The translations under genes and the position numbers were made by a program. The notes beneath the pieces were generated by a model. That model was not told the DNA's origin, searched no databases, and saw nothing but the letters and a program-made list of their open reading frames with translations. Shown here piece by piece: positions 10,301 to 22,300 of a DNA stretch of 64,000 bases. The first letter of the stretch is position 1; each line of letters begins with the position of its first letter. The DNA is from Diphasiastrum complanatum (taxonomy: Eukaryota; Streptophyta; Lycopodiopsida; Lycopodiales; Lycopodiaceae). The DNA is taken from positions 1 to 64,000 of the forward strand of contig MU831912.1 of assembly GCA_029204225.1 (NCBI GenBank), in the 5' to 3' direction.

Positions 10301-13300
10301 GAAGAGAAGCGGCAAGGGGGGCAATGGCATGAGCGGTGGTAGTCAGGGCATGTGTCAAGAAGGAGGCTTGGGTAGTGACATCAGAGGAGGAAGGAAAGTG
10401 GTCCAGAAGACGAGAGACGTGGGCAACATAGGCCTAGGATTGATGAGGAGGTATAGGATAGATGGGGCGACCAAAGAGGGAAGGTGTAGGAGAAGGCGGA
10501 CTTGGCGCTGGGGAGAAGGAGAGGTAGAGCAGAGAGTGATCAACGAGCACCGGGGTAGAGATGGTGAAGGATGCCAGGCGGGCAATAAAGAAAGAGATGC
10601 AATGAAATAGCCACTACGCTGTGACCGCCACCAAATGGGTGGCAGGTATATGCAGAGGAGGATGGCCACTGAAGAAGACCATTAAGGATAATGAGACCAT
10701 GTGCTTGAGCCAACCTCAGAAGCTAACCCATCGCTGATGAGTCCTGTGAATAACGGGCATAAGAGGTATCTAACAAATGAAGAGAGAGTGTGTCAGCATA
10801 GAACTTAGTCTGGCGAGCGGCTGTGGGTGCGTTAAAGTCCCCTGCAAGCAACATGTAACCCTGTAGAGAGAGTCTAGCAACGTTGTCAGAAAGGGCCTGA
10901 AAAGGATCACTTCCCAAATCCATAAACAGTGAAGAGTGGGGACAAAAGTAGCACACTGCAACAAACAAGTCCTAGTCCAGCCCCAAGAAGGATGCAGTAA
11001 TCTGATGCCACAAGTAACGGCCATAAGTATCCTGAGACACCAACCGAATAGGAGCATACACCGACCTGTACAAACATGCAACTCCACCAGAGGCCCGAAG
11101 TATGCTGCCCTGTAGCATAGGTCGAGCAGAAATCCACTGAAAACCAGAAATGTGCGGAGTTGGGTGTGTGGAAGACTCATATCTCTGCAAAAGTAGAAAA
11201 TCAGCCGAACGCAGATAGGTGTCAAGATCAGCCGCCATAGAAGAGGTGGGGAGGCCACCGCAGTTCCAAAAACTGAATGTGACGCTAGTCGGGGCTATCA
11301 GGCTGCTCCCATGCCCCCAAGTACCCCAACTTCCTATTGATGCTTGGAGAAAAAGCGCGGGCAGCCATTTGTGAATACCACCCGCTGTTGTTTTGTCCTT
11401 GCCTCCTAAATAATAGTTTGACGCTGTAACCATTGGCAGTGAGTAAGGTCATCATCTATGCAAATCTGAGAGCCTCGGAGAGTACGATCCGCACGAAGAA
11501 CTGTCCGCCAGTCGTCCATAGTTTTGAATTTGACAAATAATACCTTCAGATCATGCTGGAGGCGCCAAGCATACTGGATACCTAGAATTGAGAGCCCCAT
11601 GCTTGAAGTAAACAAAGAGGTATCCATTCCTGTGCCCTCAGTAGGAAGACCCCGGAATTTTAAGTTGAGTTTTTTGTCATCCCGACGTTGTTCTACCAAG
11701 ACGCCTTGTACCGTGGTGTCTAAGGAGGGTGCTACAGAATACGAAGAGGTGGTAGATGATCTCAGGATAGAAGCCCATGATCTGGTCTCACGTACTTCTT
11801 GCGTGAGAGTAGGTACCTTCTGTACATGGTCCACTGTGTCATGAAGTCGTTGTTCAAGAACGGGAATCCGGGCAGTGCACGTAACAGTGTCATGTATTTG
11901 GCACTTAAGTAGGGGAAGCTTACTCATGGATGCCTTAGTATCCTCAACAACACGGGAGATATTAGGGATGATGGCCCTCTGCAAATCACTAAGCGCAGCA
12001 CGAAGAGAAGCAATTTCAGTCTATTGAGCGTCAATCGTGGAAGTTTTAGTAAGCAAATCTGCACGAAGTTCATTGAGTTGTCAAAGAAAAGCAACAAATT
12101 GCTTAGAAATGTACTCATTTAGCGCGGAGATGTTCTCAAGAGTGGTGTGTTGCGTGTAGGTGTGGCATGTGTCTCTCATAGCAGCTGAGGACGAAGCAAC
12201 AACCTGTGGCGGTCGAGCGCTAACAGAATTGGTAGGCATGGTGGACGCAATTTCCAAAGTACGAAGACGTTTGCGAGAGCCTGTAGACATAAACTTCTTA
12301 GCACGCTTTGTGCGCAAGACAAAGCCTGGAGGCAAGCGAGACGAAGCCGTAGGATGATTTGCGGGAGATAGATCAGAGAGGGAGCAAGAACAATAGCGAG
12401 GCACTTAGCACATCAAATGGATCAGCGATGGCTGAGAGGGAGTAGTGGAGTGTGAGAGGGTGTGTTGGAAAATCTACGATAAGAACGTGCATACACAAGC
12501 AAACCCTAATCAAGCAGTTTTACGAAAATGAGTGTAACTTTTTCATACGAAATCTGATTGACCCAAAAAATTGATTTAGATCAAAAGTAAGACAGGGCAC
12601 TACGCAATCATCAGCCTGTACTTGCAGTACGATATGTATCCGTACGGACTGTACAGATTTTATATGAGACCATGTGATAACCCATAATACAAGTAGTATG
12701 GTAAAAGTGGAATCCCAGATACATCTGTCTCTACAGAGTGAAGTTGATAAAAGTTAGGTAAGGCCCCAATTGACCATGCCAGACTTGATTAAGATAAGCT
12801 TTGTAGATGACTCATTTGATGTAATCATGAGTACTTGAGGGAAGGACAATGATGGAGATGCCAAGTGTGTCAAGGAGGTGAGAAGCCTGAGAGAACCAAG
12901 CCAACTGATAGCACTGACTATGTAAGGGACTCGCTCTCTCTAGTGTCAAGCTTCCTTAATGATGGTCCTAAGAGTGAAGATATGATCTCTGCAGTGGAGT
13001 AATGAGTTCCTCAACCTAGCCTAGCCCATAGCATGCAATCTCCTAGTCTCTGCCTTAATGCCCACAGCTGATTGAAGAATAGTGCCATACAGCTTTTGTA
13101 ATGACATGTCCAATCATAAGGGTCCAATAATCACCTGGATTCATGGGATCACCATTTTTGTGTATAGGATGAATGATGTTAGTGCACTAGGAAGAGGGAA
13201 AACTAGAGACAATGGCTTGGTTGAGTATGGTGGCGAATAGGGGTGACAAGGAATCATCTGTGTGGATCAGTAACTTAGACTCATGACCATCAAGGTCTCT

Positions 13301-16300
13301 TGCTGTATAAGCGTTCAATTTTTTGAAGAAGAAGATGAAGAAGAGGGGGGGTGGGTGGGTGGGTGGGTGAAAGGTATACTTATACCCTCCAAGGCCCATA
13401 TACCACTAGTAGTGCACTGTGACACCTCACTGGACACATCAACATCCACATCATCCACTTCTCCTACGAGTCACTATTAGACCCATACAAATCTACCATC
13501 TTGAGTTTTAGGCCTCCAACCATTAATTATGACTTTAATTCCATGAGGGCCCCATCCCCTCATTTATGGGTCGAGGCCCGAGGGGTCTATTGACCTCCTT
13601 ACGGGCTAATAATCCGAGATCAATCCATGACATTCTTCCCCCCTTATTCAAGTCTATCCTCAAAACTTAAAGTTAGGAAAGTTCCTTTGCAGGATTTCTT
13701 CCTGTTCCCAAGAGTCGTCATTGTCTGTATGACCTTTCTGTCGAACCAGTTGCTCGGTAACTATACTATTTCACAATCGATTAGTTTTGATATGCAAGAT
13801 CCTTTTAGGTTCAATTCGAGTCACACCTGATGATTCTTCTGACAGGTCCAATTGATTTCTAGAACCGACATCAGGCCCTTCACGTAGACATTTCTTAAGT
13901 TGACTTACATGAAGTACTAGGTGTACTTGAGTTCCTTCCAGGAGGTCTAATTGGTAAGCTATCCTTTTTAGGATTTTATACGGCTGCATGTATCTAGCGG
14001 ATATTTGTAATGCATTCTGGTACGCATTGCGCTTGAATCCTTCAGGATACACAAATATACCCAATCCCCCTCTTGAAAATCTCAAGGCGATCTTTTCAGA
14101 TTCACATAATGTCTATCCCAATCTTGGGCACATTTCACATTCTCACGTGCTATTTGTAGCATTTCTTTCATATCGTGTAATAAATCCACTACCTTTTAGA
14201 ACTTGGTCGTTCAAGTTTCAACTGATCTAGGTTCATAACGTACATAAGCATGAACGGGCTATAAATGGTAGCCGAATGCTTACTACTATTATAGGCAAAC
14301 TCAATCAAGGGCAGATACTTCTCCCAGTGAGATTGTCATGTGGAAACATATGCTCGTAGCATTTGTTCCATCGTTTGATTAGTTCTTTCTGTCTGATCGT
14401 CTATCTTGGTATGATCAGAAGAACTGAAGCTCAATGTTGTCTCTAGTTTAGCAAGTACGATCGACCAAAAGTGACTGTTGAACTTCGGATCGCAATCGCT
14501 AACAATGTCACTCGGTAATCCTTAAAATCTAAATAGACACTCAACAAATATTTGAGCCAAATCAGAAGCCTTCTTGGTGGTCTTTACTGGAATAAACGTA
14601 ACCAATTTGGTAAGACGGTCGACTACTACCCAAATTGCATCATTTTGTCTATTCGTCCGCGGTAACCCAACCAAGAAATCCATCGAAATACAATCCCATT
14701 TCTTATCTGGGATATTCAATGGATGCAACAATCCACTACCTGGTTAGCGTCTAGTGGATGGATTGCAGATACTGGTGCAAACTCCCAGACTTGGGAGTGA
14801 GCATGGATTTCCGATATGGTTGGGTTTTGAGTCTGATTTCTAGACTGTGTCAAACTGTATCCTATTTAGTAGGTAGTAGGTACCATATCAAGTTAGTCCT
14901 TTGGGAGCCTTTACAACTTCAGTCTCGACTCTGGACTCTCTTATAGTTAGTTTAGAATCCAGATGAGCCAAGGGCAAAATGAATTATGAGATACGAAGAC
15001 ACATAGATAAGAGATTTGAGTAGCTTGTATCTCTAGAAATATCAACGTATTGATCTCATACTAATTCATGAGATACGGTGTTGATGTGTTAATGAGAGGC
15101 AAGTTACTACACCTTAAGCATATAGATACAAGAGGCAATGGGCATGCTAAAGTTTTATGCCAGGTTCAGTCCTTCCTCCAGTTTTAGATTCCATCTAGAT
15201 GGGAGACAAGCACATAAACTCATACAACATATTACTTCAATAGTTGGGTACTTGATTTGTAGATCACGAAGTACGTTAGTGATGGTTTTGAGAAGATTCA
15301 TTTTTCCAAATTCCATTACTTAATGCATGTTCTTACTTTTGATAAAAAGAAAGGAAGAGAGCAGTGTGTTCTAACTCCTCATAGATGAAGCTGCCCTATC
15401 TCTTCAATTTACCTTTGAGAAAGGAATGTTTCTGATTTCCCAGCACTCAAGTACCATTAGTTTCCATCAAAGGCAAGGCTTTTGAAACAAGAAAACAAGT
15501 TGAAAACTTAATGGTATGTGCTATTACTCAATGTGGCAAGATGTCCATGCCACATATGTTAAGAGATCTTTATAAATCTGTGAGCTTAATACTTTACACC
15601 TACTAGCAGTTTCATTTTCCTTGGTTGATCTTGCTTGGCAGATGCATCATTGCCTTGAGTTTCAGCCTTTCAGTCTGATAGTTTATACAAAAGTTTTAAA
15701 GTTGTTCAAATAGATTAAATGATATGTCTACTCAGCAACTTCTAGTACTTCTTCATTGATGACTTACAAGAATCCCTCAAGAAATAGAATCATCGTTTTC
15801 CACTGTTACATTTGTAGCTAGTACTCTATTCTACTATTGGGACACCTTATACTTGAGCTTGATTTTCACACATCATAGCAACAACAAATCTACAAATCCA
15901 GATTTCTAGTCTGGCGGTTCAAATCGCGCTGGTTCGAACCGCGATTCGATCAAACATTGTTGTACAAGGGGGTGTGTGAGAGTAGGGAATGAGATAAATC
16001 ATAAATTAAAGTCTAGAATGTGCTTAAAACTTGAAAGTTCAGGGAAAGTGAGTGTGAGGGAGAGAGAACTTAGAAGGCAGTGTAGTGTTAGTTTTAAGAT
16101 TAGTGTTAGAAAAATAATGTGAGGGAGAGAGAACTTCAAAGTGAGTGTCACGTTAATTTGTCTTTGCCATAAAAGGAGGATATAATATCCACTCTTCCCA
16201 CCCCTCTCCCCCCCCATAAAAAAGAAAAAAACATTTTGTTGATTCTTTCTTGGGGTTGCCGATTCTTTCCCCTTTCAAAGCATCAATGTATGTACTATGT

Positions 16301-19300
16301 AGTATGGATCATGATAATAGTCATTAGGTGGGACTTTGGAGTTCTGACTCTCAAGTTAGAAGTCAAGATTGATCGATCATAGTTACAGACTACAGGATAC
16401 TGGGCTACTCTGCATATATTCCGCAGGCCTCTTTACATTTACTGTTGGTTATATATATTTCTGGTTACGCATTTTATATTAGTCATGTACAGGCCCCAGA
16501 GGTTCTTATCTTATTTTGCCTACATTGGGGGCAATGTTCTTTATAGCCAGGGAGAGTTACGGACTACAGGATACAGGCCTACTGGGCTACTCTGCATATA
16601 TTTCGCAGGCCTTTTTACATTTACTATTGGTTATGTATATTTCTGGTTACGCATTTTATATTAGTCATGTACAGGCCCCATAACCTTTTTATATGCTTAT
16701 GACCTGCACTGGGTCCTTTTTTTATGACATTGACTGGCCTTGGGCCCTTATTATATGGTTATATGTGGAGTGGGGGCCCGTAGGAGGGCGCACTATTTTC
16801 CCTCCACATTTTGCCTCCCTTTACTTTTGAATTCCTATTTTAGGGTTCATTGGTAGGGTATTTATAGGGGCATTTGTACACTCATTTTTCAGATTATTGA
16901 TTGGTATTGCTTGGGCTCTTCGTGGGAGAACCTATTGTCTTGTCTATTGCTTGTAGGGCTTTAGTCTATTGCTGTCTTTTATGCTTCATTGATTCAACAC
17001 CTGAGATTTTGATCATAACTATCATAATCTACATTGCGTAAACACTAAAGAAGCATTGGTTTTTGCCATAATAGAAGGCTAGAAATTACCCCCTCCCCCC
17101 TTCCAAAAAAAAACCCATTCAGCCAATTCTTTCCGGTTTCAAACCATCAATGTATGTACTATGTAGTATGGATAAATAGAATATGTATTGGCTGGGAGCA
17201 CTTGTTTTTGCCATAATAGAAAGCTAGAAATAAACCCCCCCAATTATTTTGCCGTTTCTTTCTCAGGGTTACCGTTTCAAACCCATTTCAAAGACGTGTT
17301 TCAAAAAGGTCAATGAAACATTGATACAAGTTGAATTTCATAAAGGCAAGTTAAAAAAGTCTCTATGGGTCCCCAACCTTGCTAGAAATTTTCTATTCGT
17401 AGGCTGTCTTACAGATCAGGGCCTTATAGCTGAACTTTATTAGTATCAATTTCTTGTCCAGGATATCAAAGATCATTTCAAAGTGGTTGCACAAGACTCT
17501 TGTTGTGACAACAAGTTGTATGTGCTTGAGACTCCTTTAGGGCAATATGCATATCTAAACAAGAAAATTAGAGCACTTTAATGCATGAAAGATTCAGACA
17601 TCTCAATTATGGTAGCCTCAAGTTATTGCATGACAAAGGGATTGTGTGTGTGGCAAACGAGGAAGGTAAGATTCAAAGCAAGTACCTATTTTGCGAAAGA
17701 TGTATTGGAGCTAATACACTATGCTCTTTGGGGACCGGCCCAAACACAATCACTATCCTACTTTCAATCATTTATTGATGATTTTTCTCGAAGGACTTGG
17801 GTTTGTTTTGCAAGGCATAAATCTGAAGCATTTTCTTTCTTTGTTGAATTTAAGAAGTTTGGGAAAAATCAAACTAGAAAATCAAACAGTGGAGGTGAAT
17901 TTTAATCTGGTGAGCTTAATTCCTTTTGTAAAGAACTTGGAATTAAACATTAGTTCATAATCTCATATACTCCACAAGAGACTTTAGTAGTGGAGCAAAA
18001 GAATTGCACTCTTGTGGGTCGTGCTCAAAGTATTCATGCTCAAGCTACCTGGCTTGAGCAATTATCTTTCGAGTGAAGCAGTTCAAGCAACACCACCTTC
18101 AAAATTGGTCTCCAACCAAAGCGTTAAAAGGTACAACTCTTGAAGCTTATGTGGATATAAGCCAAGTTTTACACATATACGTGTCTTTGGTAGGCTATGG
18201 AGGAAGATAGGATTCCATTATAAAGAATGACACTTGGACGTGGAGCTTTTCCAGTTTATAAGACCTATTTGAATTGAGTGGATTTATTGGCTGAAGTATA
18301 ATCTAATGGTTCACTTGACAAGGCATAAAGTACCTCAAAGGGAAAGTTTATGTTTCAAAGGAAGGTGTTGCTCATGTAGAGACCTTTGCTCGTGTTGTTA
18401 ATATGAACACCATTCACTATGTTTTGGCTATGGCATCAAGTGCCTGGCCCATGGGTATACAACATTGTTAGGGCCCAAACTTATCAATGAGCTTGTCGTT
18501 AGTTAATAAAAACTCAGCAGGCACTGTGAGCTTTCATTTTTAACATGCAGCAGTCTCAGTTTCTAGCATAGATCCAGCGGTACCAGGATCCGCGGATCCC
18601 GGTACCGCGGATCCAGTGTGGTACCGCGGATCCATACTGATCCGCGGTACCACAATATTTAATATTTTTTAGTATATAATATTTTTTAATATTTAATATA
18701 TTACTATATTTTTTTTCAACCTAATCCCCCCCCCCTCGCTTCATCTCTCTCCCTGCCCGTCGCCCTACTGTCCGCGCCCTCCCTGCTGTCCGCCCATCGC
18801 CCTACTGTCCGCGCCCTCCCGGCTGTCTTCGCATTGCATTGATCGCGTCCTCCCCTGCTATTGCTATTTCGGCCTTTATTGTGGTTTTTTCAAGCCTTCC
18901 GACTCCTATCGCACCCACAGAGATCTCTGCCTTCTTTCCCCAGTCCTTTCTACAGAGATGGTGCATTCCAACCTTGCCGATCTGTGGGACGAGGTGGACG
19001 TTGTCAGGCGGGTTCCCGACAAGTCTAACAAGTCCGGTGCAAGGATAGTGCGCTGTCGATATTGCCTGACAGAGTTCGTTGCCACCCTCAGTCGCCTTAA
19101 AGGTCACCTACTCGGCGCACGCGCGAGAGATGGTGGCACACTGAATGCTGCCCCCTGTGCCAGCATGTCCGTTCCCGTCAGGCAGCGACTTTTGGATACC
19201 TACGGGCCACGTCTTGTGGCGGGGGAGAACACCATTTCGGAGGGTGTTCTTCGGTTTTGCACCGCTCCTTACGTGGTTGACCCCGAGTTGCTGCCTGCTT

Positions 19301-22300
19301 GGCTGGCACGCACGAGGAGAGGGAGTGCATCCTCATCCAGTCCCTTTGCCCCTCGTCCCTCTCAGACAGTTCCGCCTCACGCACCCCCATCTGCACCCAT
19401 TCTGGTGGATCCTGTCCCACCGCGTCCGCCAGTTGCCACTGTGGTTCCACCACCACCTACTGTTGCTCGCACTCCCCCGGTTTACGACTTTCTCATGGAC
19501 TCTCCGCCTCCCGAGCAGGAGCAGGCCCCGGATGCCAGTGACGAGGCCTTCCAGGATGTTGAGGAGATCCCTTCCTCCCTCCCTTCACATCCGGATGACC
19601 ACCCTACCCAGCAGTTTTCGTATCCCATGCCAGATGTCCACCCTCCACCAGTGTACCCCACTTACGCTGCTGCACCCATCCCGGCCAGTGCATCCCACTC
19701 TCCCCATTCCACGTCTACAGCTGATGCATCCACTAGTGCCCAGGCTGTTGCGTCATCATCCATTCCCGTCACGTTTGGTGCACCGTGCTGGAGGTCCGCT
19801 ACCCGTCGCCCAGCTAGGAGAGTTCTTAGGCAGCAAAGCATTCGCGGCGCGCATCAGCCGCACATGGATAGAGAGGCCACACAGGCCGTGGCCAGCCTGA
19901 TTTATGAGCTGAACGTTCCATTTGCCATCACCGACTCCGAGCCCTTCAGAAGGGCCTTCCGCCTTGCACAGTCTGTCAGCCCCTAGCTGGAGAGTCCCTA
20001 GTTCAGAGGTTGTCCGCACACACATGCTGAGGGATAGGGTCGAGTCACTGTCTAGAGAGATGGAGCCTCTACGTCGCCACTGGGCCACTTACGGTTGCAG
20101 CATCATGTCCGATGGCTGGACTGATGTCAGGAGGAGGCCGATCCTCAACATACTGGTCTCCAGCTGCATGGGCACACAGTTTTTGAGGGCAGTGGATTGC
20201 AGCAGGGGGGGGAGAGTCATATCTGCAGAGTTCATGTTTGATGTCATCAGGCGAGCGTATTTTCCTTTAGTGGATACAAGCAGTACACATACATTTATTA
20301 GCAATTACATTTCCACCAGGATTTGTGCTACACCTGTTCTTGCTTCCCAACCTCTCAGTGTTGAGGTTGCTCGTTCCCATTCTTTTCCCAGTTCTCAGAT
20401 GATTCAGGGCTTGGATTATCGCATTGGTGATTTTTCTGGTCCCTCCTGGTCGGTGGTTGGTGCAGTATCTTCTCCATTGGTCTCTATATCTCCATCTCTT
20501 GAGTCTGTTATGGCCGATGTTCCTACTGATTTCTATGGGGTTCTTCATGGGTCCACGTTTGATGGTTCCCTCGCTATTGGTGATCAGGTTGTATCTTCTT
20601 TCGCTTTACTCCATGGATCTTTGCTTGAGGTTTGTGATCTGCCTCATGATATTTCTACGGTTCCTGACATGATTGATGCGCCTTTGGCCCTTACTGTTAC
20701 ACATTTTTCATCCGAGGATATTTACAGTAACATCTTAGTTTTTACCTAGTTTTAGCCTGTTAAAAGGGTTTTTTTTTTCTTTCTAAATAATAAAAAATAT
20801 TATTTTTGTGGTGCCGCCCTGGTATCGCTGGTCTGAGGACGGCACCATAACCGCGGTACCACCATTATGGTACCGCGGTACCATAATGGCGGTACCACGT
20901 GCTACTATGGTTTCTAGCAATCTGATGCAATATATTTTATAGTTGACTGCTTTCTGGTCACATATGATAAATCAATCATGTTTTTTAGAAAGATGTAAAA
21001 GATTTTTAGTGTCTTCGAGCTAGTCAAGCAAAGTGAAAACAATGCTACTAAAATTCTCTTGCAGTTAGGTCATACTCTAGCTACTAGCCACATTGACATG
21101 TCTTTGTGAATTGAGACCGATGAATTTTGTGCAGGTTCTGTTTGTTTGCACTGCAAATTTAGTAGAAATGATTCCTGCTCCACTACTGGATCGCATGGAA
21201 GTTCTTCGATTGGTGGGGTACATCACTGACGAGAAGATGCACATTGCACGTGACTATCTTGAACGCACTGCACAAGAGAGTTCTGGCGTCAAACCTGAGC
21301 AGGTATCTATTCAGTACATTTCAGCATGTTTTCTATACTTGTTTGACATGCAGACCTAACTTAAATCACGTCCAAATGTCATGAATTTCAAGTACTGCAG
21401 GTACAGATCAGTGATGGTGCGCTACATACATTGATTGAAACGTATTGTCGAGAGGCTGGAGTAAGAAGTCTTCAAAAACATATGGAAAAGATATATCGCA
21501 AGGTGATGTTCACTGCCTAGTTGATTTTTTTCAGTCATTAATCTTCTCTGACCTTATTATGCATTAAGAATTTATGGTTTACATTTTTTTGCTGTTGGTG
21601 CTTAAAGCTTAAAATCTGCTTTACATCCTGGTTGGGTTATCTACAGGTTGCACTTAAGCTTGTTCGTTCAGAGGCTGACGCAGTAGATAATCGTGAGGGT
21701 GAATTGACTTTGGTTGATGTGTCTGGTAAGTTGCATACGACTGAGGTAGATCCTGCAATCATAATTGAGGAAGAAAAAGTCAATACTGAACTGCCAAAAC
21801 CCAAACAACCTGCTGGTGCAGCTGAGAGAAAGGTGTGTATAAGGACACTTTCAAGAAACATGAAATGAAATAGAATCCATTGCCTTGGGAAGAGCAATAG
21901 GATCAAATACGTCACTAATTTTTTTTGTTTATTGTTACTTGTAAAAGTGACCAGTTGTGTAATACGAATCACGATCCAAAACATTGTTCCCAGTTGATTC
22001 AAATTGGTCCTAAAAGTTTCTTATTTGAAAGGTTGAATCAACCTATTCCTAAAATGATTTGAATAGCAAATCGATTTGAAATTGCTTGAATCGTGAATCT
22101 TAGGAACTATAAACCAAAAGGTTTTTTAAGGGGAACCTTGTTGGAGTTATTGTCTGTATTATTGAATGAGGTTTTCATTGCCTCAACTTTTATAAACACT
22201 GTGAAAGAGTATATTTTTAAACATAAACGAACATCTGAAACATCTAACCGCAGGCACAGGCCTGTTTTCACGAGGAAATAGTGGGAACATCATGATCAAA

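Larger units (their letters stand above)
9703..12404 (-). mobile_element. L1-like LINE, minus strand, reverse transcriptase deleted
   Basis: Reading right to left: ORF1 (12404-11406), ORF2 endonuclease (11433 to about 10400), a short piece of the endonuclease-RT linker (about 10250-9905), then a 3' UTR whose final bases (9722-9800, containing ATGCCTTTTGGCATG) match another LINE 3' end at 32668-32740. A (GA)n/(TC)n-type tail lies at 9703-9721. Most of the reverse transcriptase is absent. It interrupts the gypsy gag gene on its left. The 5' end is uncertain; ORF1 starts at 12404 but the UTR may reach about 12480. Confidence 0.75.
18567..20909 (+). mobile_element. hAT-1: complete-ended, non-autonomous hAT transposon
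   Basis: 2,343 bp. Terminal CATAG...CTATG inverted repeats are flanked by a perfect 8-bp duplication. Both ends carry ~90 bp packed with GGTACC, GGATCC and CCGCGG motifs (18576-18655; 20811-20898). The interior has the N-terminal half of a transposase (18958 to about 20250), then ~475 bp matching family-B protease/pol (about 20250-20723), then an AT-rich stretch leading to the right end. The right end closely resembles that of hAT-2 (27500-27601). With no catalytic or dimerisation region it cannot move itself. Confidence 0.9.

Noticed and set aside
10076-10610. Plus-strand ORFs rich in Gly/Arg
   Set aside because: Antisense of the LINE ORF2 region; no motif.
15905-15950. tRNA-like sequence with GGTTCAAATC and GGTTCGAACC boxes
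   Set aside because: Only B-box-like words are present. There is no acceptor stem, anticodon arm or CCA-side pairing. It is better described as a small palindrome (AATCGCG ... CGCGATT around GGTTCGAACC).
19145-19900. 251-codon plus-strand ORF in a second frame
   Set aside because: Out-of-frame reading of the proline-rich linker of the hAT transposase; the BED and DUF659 signatures are in the other frame.
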